Shown here piece after piece: positions 33,225 to 41,693 of a stretch of 64,000 bases of DNA. The stretch comes from Bacteroidales bacterium. GTDB lineage: Bacteria > Bacteroidota > Bacteroidia > Bacteroidales > F082. Positions within the stretch are counted from its first letter, which is position 1. Each line of letters starts with the position of its first letter. Position numbers and translations under genes: made by a program. The stretch is from NCBI GenBank assembly GCA_017395365.1, contig JAFPUN010000020.1, positions 62,001 through 126,000 of the forward strand. The letters run 5' to 3'. The notes beneath the pieces were generated by a model. The model was not told the origin of the DNA, did no database searches, and worked only from the letters and a program-made list of their open reading frames with translations.

Positions 33225-33332
33225 GCCTCATGGCGGAGGGACCGTCATTCCGCGAAAGCGGAACGCCATCTCCCAATTGCGAAGACGTATCCCTTTCGCT
33301 TGGGAGATTACGGGTCAAGCCCGCAATGAGGC
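33225..33332 (+). repeat. Dispersed palindromic repeat, copy 3 (with compensatory arm change)
   Basis: GCCTCATGGCGGAGGG pairs with CGGGTCAAGCCCGCAATGAGGC. Compared with copies 1 and 2 both outer arms have changed (CGTCAT/ATGACG to GCCTCAT/ATGAGGC), keeping the stem. A second small palindrome (CATTCCGCGAAAGCGGAA) sits inside. It occupies most of the 316-bp kdsC-rsfS gap. Confidence 0.75.
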
Positions 33333-33388
33333 CAAGAGGCGGGAGGTTCCCAGTCCCGAAGTCTCGTAGTCCCGAAGTCAAAAAGTAT

Positions 33389-33766
33389 ATGAGAATTAGA
33401 CATCAGAACGATAACGTAGAAGCCATCGTGGCCGCCACCATCGAGGCCATGGAAGCCGTGAAAGGCAAGGAAATCGTAACCCTCGATTTGAGGGAAATCA
33501 CCACCGCTGTGACGGACTATTTCGTCATCTGCCATGCGCCTTCGAAGACGCAGGTCGACGCCATCGCCGACAAGGTGGAGGAACTGGTCTTCGAGAAGAC
33601 GCACAGCAAACCCTACCATGTGGAGGGCCGCGACAATACGGAATGGATTTTGATTGACTTCGTGGATGTCGTCGTCCATGTGTTCCTGGAGTCGGCAAGA
33701 GGCTATTACAAACTAGAGGAGCTTTGGGCCGATGCCGAGAGAATCGTGAAGGCGAACGAAGATTAA
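33389..33766 (+). CDS. rsfS: Ribosome silencing factor RsfS/Iojap
   Basis: 125 residues. DNVEAIVAATIEAMEAVKGKEIV then LDLREITTAVTDYFVICHAPSK (cut as TAVTDYFVICHAPSKTQVDA) and PYHVEGRDNTEWILIDFVDVVVHVF (cut as EGRDNTEWILIDFVDVVVHV) are the conserved Oligomerization-domain signatures of the family. RsfS binds uL14 and blocks subunit joining when nutrients are low. The frame reads through the palindromic repeat back to 33194, but ATG 33389 gives the normal length. Followed 25 bp later by ftsH, a common order in Bacteroidota. Confidence 0.93.
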   Translation: MRIRHQNDNVEAIVAATIEAMEAVKGKEIVTLDLREITTAVTDYFVICHAPSKTQVDAIADKVEELVFEKTHSKPYHVEGRDNTEWILIDFVDVVVHVFLESARGYYKLEELWADAERIVKANED

Positions 33767-33791
33767 TCGTTTTATAACCAACATTTTACAA

Positions 33792-35918
33792 ATGGAAAAC
33801 AAAGAGACCAGCGGCGGGGGCGGAATGCCCAACCAGCCGTCTCAACCCAACCGCAACACGAATGGTAAAAATCGTGGCAGGTTTTTGTACTGGATTTATG
33901 CAATTTTGGCAGTGGGCTTGATTGCCGCTCAGTTTTGGGGAAGGGATTCGTCTGTCACCAAGACAGAAATCGACGAGAACAAGCTGAAAGAGCTGTTGCG
34001 TAACGAGGAAATCCAACGGATAGACTTGATCAATAGGGAAGACGCCGAGGTTTACCTGAACCAAAAGGGATTAGCGAATTATTTTCCGAACGTGAAAACC
34101 GATGCGGAAGGGATGACTTCGACTCCTAGCTATGTCTACACGATTCCCAATGTCGACATCTTTTATGCCATGGTCAAGGAGGTCCAAGACAATGCCCATA
34201 AGAAGGTCGTCAAAAACGAGACGGTTGATGCAGAGACTGGGGAATCCGTTGTGGTAGAAGAAGTGCAGCAGGAAGAATATGAAGGCGTTCCCATCAAGAT
34301 CATTACCCGCAGGAGCTGGCTGACCGACATCTTGGGATGGATTGTCCCGCTTTTGCTGCTGGTGGTTTTCTGGATTGTCATTATGCGCGTCATGGGTCGC
34401 GGTATGGGTGGCGGTGGCGGCGCTGGTTCGGTATTCAATATCGGCAAGTCGCGCGCACAACTCTACGACAAGAACAGCAGCAGCGTGAATGTCACCTTCA
34501 AGGATGTGGCTGGCCTGGAGGAAGCCAAGGTGGAGATCATGGAGGTCGTCGACTTCCTGAAGAATCCCGAGAAATATACCAAACTGGGCGGTAAGATCCC
34601 GAAGGGCGTGTTGCTGGTAGGCCCTCCCGGAACGGGTAAGACCCTCTTGGCGAAGTCGGTGGCAGGCGAGGCCAATGTGCCTTTCTTCAGCCTTTCGGGC
34701 TCCGACTTCGTGGAGATGTTTGTCGGCGTGGGTGCCTCGCGCGTCCGCGACCTGTTCAACAACGCCAAACAGAAGGCGCCGTGCATCATCTTCATCGACG
34801 AGATCGATGCTATCGGTCGTGCCCGTGGCAAGAGCGCCATCACGGGTGGCAACGACGAACGCGAGAGCACACTCAACCAGCTGCTCACCGAGATGGACGG
34901 TTTCGGCACTAACTCGGGTGTCATCGTGTTGGCGGCCACCAACCGTGCCGACATCCTCGACAAGGCCTTGCTCCGTGCAGGCCGTTTCGACCGTCAGATT
35001 TATGTGGAGCTGCCCGACATCGTCGGCCGTAAGGAGATCTTCGAAGTGCACATGCGTGGCCTGAAGCTCGGCAACGATGTCGACAAGGACTTCCTCGCCA
35101 AGCAGACCCCAGGCTTCTCGGGCGCCGACATCGCCAATGTGTGCAACGAAGCCGCTCTGATGGCTGCACGCAAAGGCAAGGATGAGATCGACAAGCAGGA
35201 CTTCCTCGATGCCGTCGACCGTATCATCGGTGGCCTTGAAAAGAAGAACAAGATCATTACGCCCGAAGAGAAGAAGGTCATCGCCTTCCACGAGGCAGGT
35301 CATGCCACCACGAGCTGGCTGCTGCAATATGCCCACCCGCTGGTCAAGGTGACCATCGTGCCGCGTGGCAATTCACTCGGCGCGGCATGGTACCTGCCCG
35401 AGGAGCGTCAAATCACCACTAAGGAGCAGATGTACCACGAGATGATCGCCACCCTCGGTGGCCGTGCCGCCGAGCAGGTCGTCTTCGGCCAAATCTCAAC
35501 AGGCGCGCTGTCCGACCTGGAGAAGGTGACCAAGCAGGCTTTCGCCATGGTGACCTACTACGGCTTGGACGACGAAATCGGCAACAGGAGCTATTATGAC
35601 TCGACGGGCCAACAAGACTACAGCCTGACGAAGCCCTACAGCGAGAAGACGGCCGAGACCATCGACCAGCAGGTGAGCAAGCTCATCGAGAAGGCCTATC
35701 AGGAGGCCATCGCCATCTTGACAGAACATAGGGAAGGACTGTCGCAGCTGGCCACCAAGCTCATCGAAGAGGAAGTCATCTTCGGCGAGGACTTGGAGCA
35801 CATCTTCGGCAAGCGTCCGTGGGGCAACTCTGAAGACGAGAAGCTGAAAGACGCTGCCTTGAAAGCTGCTGAGAACAAGGCTGCCGAAGCAACTGAAAAC
35901 GAGACCGAAAACGCATAA
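33792..35918 (+). CDS. ftsH: ATP-dependent zinc metalloprotease FtsH
   Basis: 708 residues: membrane helices at ~30-50 and ~180-200 flanking a periplasmic domain, a Gly-rich linker, an AAA module (Walker A GPPGTGKT at ~277, [34 protein letters not shown]) and an M41 protease domain with zinc motif HEAGH (~500). The C-terminal ~30 residues are Ala/Glu/Lys-rich. It degrades misfolded membrane proteins and regulatory substrates such as LpxC in some species. In operon with rsfS and the LUD gene, 5 bp downstream. Confidence 0.97.
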   Translation: MENKETSGGGGMPNQPSQPNRNTNGKNRGRFLYWIYAILAVGLIAAQFWGRDSSVTKTEIDENKLKELLRNEEIQRIDLINREDAEVYLNQKGLANYFPNVKTDAEGMTSTPSYVYTIPNVDIFYAMVKEVQDNAHKKVVKNETVDAETGESVVVEEVQQEEYEGVPIKIITRRSWLTDILGWIVPLLLLVVFWIVIMRVMGRGMGGGGGAGSVFNIGKSRAQLYDKNSSSVNVTFKDVAGLEEAKVEIMEVVDFLKNPEKYTKLGGKIPKGVLLVGPPGTGKTLLAKSVAGEANVPFFSLSGSDFVEMFVGVGASRVRDLFNNAKQKAPCIIFIDEIDAIGRARGKSAITGGNDERESTLNQLLTEMDGFGTNSGVIVLAATNRADILDKALLRAGRFDRQIYVELPDIVGRKEIFEVHMRGLKLGNDVDKDFLAKQTPGFSGADIANVCNEAALMAARKGKDEIDKQDFLDAVDRIIGGLEKKNKIITPEEKKVIAFHEAGHATTSWLLQYAHPLVKVTIVPRGNSLGAAWYLPEERQITTKEQMYHEMIATLGGRAAEQVVFGQISTGALSDLEKVTKQAFAMVTYYGLDDEIGNRSYYDSTGQQDYSLTKPYSEKTAETIDQQVSKLIEKAYQEAIAILTEHREGLSQLATKLIEEEVIFGEDLEHIFGKRPWGNSEDEKLKDAALKAAENKAAEATENETENA

Positions 35919-35923
35919 CTGCC

Positions 35924-36598
35924 ATGGCTTGGGACAACAAAGGAGAAAACAAAGACGCCACCTTCAAGGAGCAGATGCTCGCCAAGGTGCGTAACGCCCT
36001 CATCGAGCGGCAGGAAGCCCTGTTTAAGGACATCGACCAGCGCACCGAGACGTGGGTGCCCATCAAGGAGGAAGACGGCACGGCCATCACCTTCGTGCAG
36101 AACTTCAAGGACCACGGCGGCATCTTCATCTATCTGGAGAGTGAGGCCGAGTTTGCCGAGTGCATCAGGCAGTTGGCCCCTGAAAACGGATGGGAGCCGC
36201 TGTGGTGCACCAGTCCCAAGATGAAGCAAATGCTGGGCAAATATGGCATCCCGTTCACGGAAAGCAAAGAGCGTGAACCCAAGCAAAAACTTGTCAGCCT
36301 GACGGGCTGTGAGTGCTTGGTGGCGCAGACGGGCAGCATCGTCCTTTCCGATGCTTTGACGTGCACCCGCGAAGCCTACGCCTTGCCTGACCTCTTGCTG
36401 GTGTATGCCACCACGGATCAGATAGTCCCAGGCATGCGCACGGCATTCCAGACGGTGAAACGCAAATATGCCAAAAACAAGCCTTCCCAATTGACCATCA
36501 TCACGGGGCCAAGCCGCAGCACCGACATAGAGCAGACCTTGGTCATCGGTGCCAGCGGCATCCGCCAAGTGGCGGTGTTCCTCGTAGATGAGGAATAA
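35924..36598 (+). CDS. LUD domain protein (LutC/YkgG family)
   Basis: 224 residues. LVAQTGSIVLSD and ITGPSRSTDIEQTLVIGASG are the two characteristic LUD motifs, the first with the T-G-S-I core and the second containing the S-x-D-I-E loop. Homologues take part in lactate utilisation with LutA and LutB; here neither is present, and the gene instead follows ftsH by 5 bp as in many Bacteroidota, so a housekeeping role linked to ftsH is possible. Start ATG 35924. Confidence 0.85.
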   Translation: MAWDNKGENKDATFKEQMLAKVRNALIERQEALFKDIDQRTETWVPIKEEDGTAITFVQNFKDHGGIFIYLESEAEFAECIRQLAPENGWEPLWCTSPKMKQMLGKYGIPFTESKEREPKQKLVSLTGCECLVAQTGSIVLSDALTCTREAYALPDLLLVYATTDQIVPGMRTAFQTVKRKYAKNKPSQLTIITGPSRSTDIEQTLVIGASGIRQVAVFLVDEE

Positions 36599-36618
36599 AT
36601 CCTCGCAAATATAATGGC

Positions 36619-38370
36619 ATGAGGACGCGTCATATCATACAGGCATTGTTTTTGTCGTTGTTTTTTGCGGCCTGCGCCCGTCCTGTAGAGATGCGCCATG
36701 GCACGTCTCTACCAACCGACATGTCGCCCGAATTGTCCGCCATCGACAGCCTGATGTGGCAGCGGCCCGACAGCGCGTTGATGTGCCTGTTGCCCTATTT
36801 TGACACCTGCTGTAGAGACGGTGTGCACACCGTCTCTACAACCCATGATTGCCATTACGCCAACCTGTTGTTGGCCGAATTGTTGTACAAGAACGACAAT
36901 CCCCAGCTCAACCGCGCGGAATTGCTGCGGGCGGTGGATTATTATGATTCATTATGTTGTAGAGACGCAGCACGCCACGTCTCTACGGACCCAATCCTAA
37001 TGTTTCTGGACGCTCGCGCCCATTATATCAATGGCGTGGGCTACTACGAGCGCGACAGCGTGGTGGAGGCCTGCCAGGAATACCTGAAGGCATTGGAGGT
37101 GATGGAAGGGCGGTTCGAAGAAAAGGAATTGGTGGGGAACAGGGCGCAGTTTATGGCGCTTTCATTTACACGGCTGGCAGAGTTGTATTCAGGTCTTTAT
37201 CTTCACGAGCAAGCCATTCATTTCGCCAAATCATCCTTGGCTTTCTTCAAAAGATACGCTTCGTCGTCAACCCAAATTGCTTGGGTACTCGATGAAATTG
37301 GCTCACACTATGACATGATGTTGTCTTATGATAGCGCATGTGTATATTACGAAAAAAGTATCGAAGTCCTTCACGACACAAACAATCTTTTATATAGAGA
37401 CCTTACCGCACACCGAATACTTTTGTCATACCAAACAGACAAAGACGCCAACACGGCATTGCATCAATTCTACCAGTTGCTTGCTCTATCCAATAGCGAC
37501 AAAGAATACCTTTCACGTTGCCTGTCGATAGGCGACATCTTCTTCCATGAATCACAATTGGATTCTGCGTTCAAGTATTTAAGTGTAGTATATAACGATT
37601 CGGAAAGCTGCAATACAAAGAAACAGGCGGCTGAATGGTTGGTGAATATTTGTAAAGCCCAAGGCAAAGACTCCGAAGCGTACGAATTTGCCGAATTTTT
37701 GGTTCCTTTTGCCAACTTGAACGAGAACAACAGTCACTTGAAATCCCAGTTGGCTGAACTTTGCAATGGATATGAACAATCAAAACAAAAAAACGCATGG
37801 CAATTGCATCAACAGAACGGAGCCGTGAAACCGAATGCTTTTGTTATTGGAGGGATTGCCTTGGCCTTATTGCTCGGTTCCATCTATTTTCTTGTCATTT
37901 ATAAAAAAAGGCAAAATGCCGAACCCGATAAGAAACCAAAGTCTGATGCTGCCACTAATCCGTCGCAAGTCCTACCATCCAGTTTCGCGGCATGTTATGC
38001 CGACGAACCCATTTGTCGGCACATTTTGGCTGTATGCAACGACAAGAAAAGCCCCATCAAATCAACCGTCCCTTACTCGGCATATTCAGGAATATCTCTT
38101 GACGATACACAAATGGCGCAACTCAAAAAAGCAGCCAACCACCATTATGGCATGCTGTTTGAACATTTGGCAAAAGAACACCCCGAGCTGAAAGGCAAAG
38201 ACTACCAGTATTGTTACCTGTGTCTTTTGGGCTTGGACAATGTCCAAATTGCTGCCTTGCTTCAAAAATCCAACAGCACGATTTGGGAACGCGAGAAAAG
38301 ACTGCAAAAGATTTTTGGCTGCAACGACAAAATAGCAATCATTCTACATGAGATGATTACCAATTCATAA
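36619..38370 (+). CDS. TPR lipoprotein/membrane regulator with C-terminal HTH, carrying three palindromic inserts
   Basis: 583 residues. Signal sequence with lipobox-like FFAAC|A, TPR helices from ~35 to ~400 (GYYERDSVVEACQEYLKALE, RLAELYSGLYLHEQAIHFAK, YDSACVYYEKSIEVL), a membrane helix (~407-427) and a cytoplasmic C-terminus with a LuxR-like helix-turn-helix (LLGLDNVQIAALLQKSNSTI, ~534-565). This plan is a recurring Bacteroidales one-component membrane regulator. In the N-terminal quarter, residues 22-32, 65-74 and 114-123 are encoded by three 30-bp palindromes (36684, 36811, 36958) and give odd Cys/Arg-rich runs (CCRDGVHTVST, CCRDAARHVST). The frame is intact despite them. The DUF3244 gene downstream is a frequent neighbour and may be a target. 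Confidence 0.8.
   Translation: MRTRHIIQALFLSLFFAACARPVEMRHGTSLPTDMSPELSAIDSLMWQRPDSALMCLLPYFDTCCRDGVHTVSTTHDCHYANLLLAELLYKNDNPQLNRAELLRAVDYYDSLCCRDAARHVSTDPILMFLDARAHYINGVGYYERDSVVEACQEYLKALEVMEGRFEEKELVGNRAQFMALSFTRLAELYSGLYLHEQAIHFAKSSLAFFKRYASSSTQIAWVLDEIGSHYDMMLSYDSACVYYEKSIEVLHDTNNLLYRDLTAHRILLSYQTDKDANTALHQFYQLLALSNSDKEYLSRCLSIGDIFFHESQLDSAFKYLSVVYNDSESCNTKKQAAEWLVNICKAQGKDSEAYEFAEFLVPFANLNENNSHLKSQLAELCNGYEQSKQKNAWQLHQQNGAVKPNAFVIGGIALALLLGSIYFLVIYKKRQNAEPDKKPKSDAATNPSQVLPSSFAACYADEPICRHILAVCNDKKSPIKSTVPYSAYSGISLDDTQMAQLKKAANHHYGMLFEHLAKEHPELKGKDYQYCYLCLLGLDNVQIAALLQKSNSTIWEREKRLQKIFGCNDKIAIILHEMITNS
36684..36713 (+). repeat. TGTAGAGACG palindrome, copy 1 (inside a gene)
   Basis: Starts TGTAGAGATGCGCCATGGC and ends ACGTCTCTACC, 30 bp, a near-perfect palindrome. 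Read as PVEMRHGTSLP in the host protein. The core GCGCCATGGCACG equals the intergenic copy at 56441. Confidence 0.85.
36811..36840 (+). repeat. TGTAGAGACG palindrome, copy 2 (inside a gene)
   Basis: TGTAGAGACGGTGTG followed by its exact reverse complement; a perfect 30-bp palindrome, read as CRDGVHTVST. Same core as the intergenic copy at 59525. Confidence 0.9.
36958..36987 (+). repeat. TGTAGAGACG palindrome, copy 3 (inside a gene)
   Basis: TGTAGAGACGCAGCA...CGCCACGTCTCTACG, 30 bp; arms palindromic, centre altered. Read as CRDAARHVST in the same codon phase as copy 2. Confidence 0.85.
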
Positions 38371-38472
38371 TCAGTTTGTTATTGAAAAACCGAAAAAACC
38401 GAATGAGGTTTTTCTTGACATGCTAATGCATGACCTAGTACTTTTGAATCGCATTTCAAAAACTAAAAAATC

Positions 38473-38856
38473 ATGCGATTCACAAAACTAAAACTAACAC
38501 GATTCATGCTCATGCTCGCATTGTTATTGCCGACAGCATGGAGCACTGCCAATGGGACATACATGGCAGACGGCGTAAGCCACATCACTATTAAGGAAGC
38601 CAAAGTTCAAAGTGCACCCAAAGGCTCCTCCATCCAGGCCTCCATCAACGGCCACCTCCTCACGGTCGTCTTCCTCGAGAATCTCGGTCAAGTGACTGTG
38701 GAAATCATAACCTCCACGGATTCTCCAGTGGATTTCATTACGATGGCCACTCCTAACGGTTACCAGTATTACATCCCCAACACGGGCGATTACATCGTCA
38801 CCCTCACCCTCGAGAACGGGGATGTTTATTATGGTGAATTTACAGTAACAGATTAA
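38473..38856 (+). CDS. DUF3244 secreted protein
   Basis: 127 residues with a signal peptide (LMLALLLPTAWSTA). The mature ~100 residues form a small beta sandwich (SIQASINGHLLTVVFLENLG; QVTVEIITS; DYIVTLTLENGDVYYGEFTV) that matches DUF3244. The GDYIVTLTLENGDVYYGEF end resembles the T9SS tail fold without its cleavage context. It lies 100 bp after the TPR/HTH regulator gene, a common Bacteroidales pair. Function unknown. Confidence 0.85.
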   Translation: MRFTKLKLTRFMLMLALLLPTAWSTANGTYMADGVSHITIKEAKVQSAPKGSSIQASINGHLLTVVFLENLGQVTVEIITSTDSPVDFITMATPNGYQYYIPNTGDYIVTLTLENGDVYYGEFTVTD

Positions 38857-38914
38857 CAACAAACTACTTGTTAAAACTTAAAACTAAATTACAAACAATT
38901 AAAACCTAATTACT

Positions 38915-39220
38915 ATGAAAACAAAAAAATTATCATTCGCTGTCATTGCCATGGCAATTGTGGTCATTGCAGTAACTGTTGTTTCTTGTAAGAAAGACAA
39001 CGAAAACGCCATGAACAACAAAACTGAATCAGCCAGAACATTTGATCCACGACAAATCGAAGATATGAACGCTTATCTACAGGGATTTAAACTGAAGATG
39101 CAGACTGCCGCAAAAGCCGATGAAGCATTAACACTTGAAGAAGCCGCCTGGCATCTAGCAAGTTTGGCCAACTATGATTTCGTCAAGGCCAGTGAGAACT
39201 ATAACAATCTTCGTTTTTGA
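38915..39220 (+). CDS. Lipoprotein, N-terminal fragment of a frameshifted gene
   Basis: 101 residues ending at a TGA just after TTTTT. Lipobox VTVVSC|K, then FDPRQIEDMNAYLQGFKLKM and EALTLEEAAWHLASLANYDF. The protein ends NNLRF*, but the next frame continues FDTLHSTIKVTGDIVLL without a methionine that fits. Removing one T from the run at 39214-39218 joins both parts into one protein of about 337 residues. Either a true frameshift mutation, programmed or slippage switching, or a sequencing error. Confidence 0.7.
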   Translation: MKTKKLSFAVIAMAIVVIAVTVVSCKKDNENAMNNKTESARTFDPRQIEDMNAYLQGFKLKMQTAAKADEALTLEEAAWHLASLANYDFVKASENYNNLRF

Positions 39221-39929
39221 TACACTTCACAGTACCATAAAAGTTACTGGAGATATTGTATTATTACGGGACCTTGATGTTGCTTATGAGAGCATTAGTA
39301 AAAGCATAAGTGAATTCGAGAAAAGCATTAAGCTAGTTGACCAAGGGTTCTATTTCATAGATGTTGAAATCACGGAAACAGGAGAAATGGCAATTTCAAT
39401 AATAACCACCTTTACAGATGGTAATAAGTTTTTGGAGGACACCTGCTATTACTATGAAGATTGGTTTGATGCCTATTCCAATTGTTACAACTACTTTGAT
39501 GGATTCGAGGAGCTTCCCGTACAGTCAAGTGGTACAACCGAACTTAAGAGGGTCATTAATCTGATAGCGAATGAGGGTCTAACACCTGGATACTACTTTA
39601 CCCCAACTTCATCACATACCTTTTATTTTAATCAGAACATAGACCCCAATGGTTCCCCAAGCCTTTGGAATTCTCGTCTATATGCTAGTGCATTTAATTT
39701 TGTTTATTATGATCTTCTTGTTGATGATGAAATATGTTATTACCTGGATTCCTATCTTGGATTGGGTGTCAATGCTCGTCCTGCCAACGACTCCATAATA
39801 GGTTGGAATGTTCAATTGATAACTAATGATTTTATTAACAACACACCAATTCAACGACATGTGCTTACTGTGAAATATGGAGAAAGACATCCTATTAGTT
39901 CCGAACCAGGCGGAGGAAATTTCAAATAA
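39174..39929 (+). CDS. C-terminal part of the frameshifted lipoprotein
   Basis: The open frame spans 251 codons from ATG 39174, but the first ~15 residues (MISSRPVRTITIFVF) overlap the upstream fragment out of frame and look like a shadow. The genuine part starts at FDTLHSTIKV (39216) and runs through VDQGFYFIDVEITETGEMAI (a beta domain), EDTCYYYEDWFDAYSNCYNY and HVLTVKYGERHP to the Gly-rich end. No signal peptide of its own, which supports it being the rest of the preceding gene. Function not recognised. Confidence 0.65.
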   Translation: MISSRPVRTITIFVFDTLHSTIKVTGDIVLLRDLDVAYESISKSISEFEKSIKLVDQGFYFIDVEITETGEMAISIITTFTDGNKFLEDTCYYYEDWFDAYSNCYNYFDGFEELPVQSSGTTELKRVINLIANEGLTPGYYFTPTSSHTFYFNQNIDPNGSPSLWNSRLYASAFNFVYYDLLVDDEICYYLDSYLGLGVNARPANDSIIGWNVQLITNDFINNTPIQRHVLTVKYGERHPISSEPGGGNFK

Positions 39930-39982
39930 GCATGTTTAAGATAAATATTCCATATTCAAATTGGATTGAAAGGAAAAAACAC

Positions 39983-39990
39983 TATTTTTG
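39983..39990 (+). promoter_or_regulatory. -7 element (TATTTTTG) for the T9SS gene at 40024
   Basis: TATTTTTG, 33 bp before the ATG. Confidence 0.6.
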
Positions 39991-40023
39991 CCAACATATA
40001 ACACTATGTAAAACAATACAACT

Positions 40024-41580
40024 ATGAAGAAAATACTGATACTTATAAGTTGGCTGCTAGTTGCAAGCATAGTTCACGCCCAAGACGTAAGCATGGACTT
40101 TATCCCGCTTCATTATACTGGAGGCGACGGAGCTCTGTTTCAAAGCAAAATATTACAACAACGTGATGGAAACCTTGTTGCCAACATCGTTATCTTAATT
40201 GCCGAAGGACAAAATGCAATCATTCTAGGTAACACCTTCTACAAGGTGTCGCCAAGTTGTCTCCAATTTACCGACTCGCTGTTCGTGGCTGACAGCATTC
40301 CGCCAAAATACCTTTTTGCCCAAGACCCGCGAGGCGAAGGTAACTTGCGGGTCAACATTGAGCAGGACGGATATGGAGGAATGAACCTGCGCATCTCCCA
40401 CTTTTCCGACGACAACCTGCTTATCAATCATGATGAGGATGTAGTGGTTCCCTTATTTGACAGCATTGCCTACGATGCTACCGATAGTTACATGGTTGAC
40501 AGTCAGGGAGACTTGATTGTGAAATTCTACACCGAACATGGAGATGAGAATTATGTTTGCCACATCGCTCGATATGGCCTTGATGGCACCTTAAAATACA
40601 TCACCGAATTGCCAGAAAGCCAGAATTTCCTGGGAACAATGGGTGAGTTTGAGTCAACACCGAAACAATATTACCAATGGAACAAAAACGAGGATGATAA
40701 CCTTCTCATCTATGTCCTTGATTCCATGTTTCAAGTAAAAAACTACTATATTGTCAACCATGTGTTGCGTGACGTGTTTTACGAACAGAACCACATGCAA
40801 GTGTATGAGCAATTCGCTTTTCAAAGCTCAAATCTCAATTCCACCTTTGTCGTTTTCGACGATGGGGATGTTCTGGCTGCTGCACCTTATAGTAGTGATT
40901 CCGGTTGGGTGCAAAACTATCAGGAGAACGGGGTGGCCGTGGCCCGTTATGAATTGCGAACCATGCAACGCAAGGCGTTGGCGTATTTCAACGATTGGCC
41001 TGGGCCTACAACTGAATCACAAATCATGTGCCTCCAAAAAACATCCAACGGCAATGTGTATCTAGTGTATCAGGAGTTCGACGCCAGCTATACGCGACAC
41101 ATGGTGGCGGTGAAGATGGACAGGGACTTGAATGTGCTATGGAGACGTTATTGTTATGAACCTCAATCGCTCAAGGCAGAGCCTGTCATGGCTTGGTATT
41201 CTGGTTTGTTGAATGATGATGATGGCAACGAAACGGGTGTTTATGTTGCTGGATTAAGTCTTGACAATCAAACTCATCACGGAGGCCTTTTCTTCTTCTT
41301 TCTCACCGATGGAGACATAACAACCGTTGAAGAGCAAGGCATTTTGATTCGCCCCTATATGTTCTACCCCAACCCCGCCCAAGAACAACTCCACCTGCAG
41401 TACTCGCCCGATGTGCAGCCTAAGCAAATCGAGCTCTACGACCTGCAAGGCCGTCTCGTGCGCTCGCAAGGCAAAGCCTTCGAGACCTTCGACCTCGGCC
41501 AATTGCCTGCCGGCACCTACACCCTGCGCGTCACCATGGAGGACGGGCAGGTGTTCTCGGATAACGTGGTGAAGGAGTAA
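40024..41580 (+). CDS. T9SS-secreted protein with type A sorting domain (paralog 1)
   Basis: 518 residues: signal peptide (ISWLLVASIVHA|Q), a body of repeated beta blades (LQQRDGNLVANIVILIAEG; PKYLFAQDPRGEGNLRVNIE; VAVARYELRTMQRKALAYFN; MVAVKMDRDLNVLWRRYCYE), likely a beta-propeller, and a C-terminal sorting domain (FYPNPAQEQLHLQYSP, IELYDLQGRLVRSQ, LPAGTYTLRV, KVVKE-type end NVVKE). It is a paralog of the next gene; the sorting-domain DNA is nearly identical. It should be exported by T9SS and surface-anchored or released. Role unknown. Confidence 0.85.
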   Translation: MKKILILISWLLVASIVHAQDVSMDFIPLHYTGGDGALFQSKILQQRDGNLVANIVILIAEGQNAIILGNTFYKVSPSCLQFTDSLFVADSIPPKYLFAQDPRGEGNLRVNIEQDGYGGMNLRISHFSDDNLLINHDEDVVVPLFDSIAYDATDSYMVDSQGDLIVKFYTEHGDENYVCHIARYGLDGTLKYITELPESQNFLGTMGEFESTPKQYYQWNKNEDDNLLIYVLDSMFQVKNYYIVNHVLRDVFYEQNHMQVYEQFAFQSSNLNSTFVVFDDGDVLAAAPYSSDSGWVQNYQENGVAVARYELRTMQRKALAYFNDWPGPTTESQIMCLQKTSNGNVYLVYQEFDASYTRHMVAVKMDRDLNVLWRRYCYEPQSLKAEPVMAWYSGLLNDDDGNETGVYVAGLSLDNQTHHGGLFFFFLTDGDITTVEEQGILIRPYMFYPNPAQEQLHLQYSPDVQPKQIELYDLQGRLVRSQGKAFETFDLGQLPAGTYTLRVTMEDGQVFSDNVVKE

Positions 41581-41671
41581 GATTCAAAAATAAAACGGAA
41601 ATAATTTGTTTGAAACAAGTGTTTTTCGTATTATTGCAGCGTAAACAAACTGAATGATACGCATTGAATAG
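41350..41671 (+). repeat. Sorting-domain plus downstream-promoter repeat, copy 1
   Basis: A 322-bp block from the start of the T9SS tail through the stop and into the next leader, nearly identical to 42999-43320. Differences are mostly single bases. Confidence 0.85.
41629..41636 (+). promoter_or_regulatory. -7 element (TATTATTG) for the second T9SS paralog
   Basis: TATTATTG within the repeated block, preceded by TTTG about 20 bp upstream (TAATTTGTTTGAAAC); 58 bp before ATG 41694. Confidence 0.5.
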
Positions 41672-41693
41672 TTAATCAATAAAACAAATTACC

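Noticed and set aside
36811..36840. Rho-independent terminator inside the TPR gene
   Set aside because: The palindrome is strong but no T run follows it and the frame continues intact to 38370.
38086..38307. Small minus-strand frames inside the TPR/HTH gene
   Set aside because: Overlap a conserved HTH coding region and have no start context or homology I recognise.
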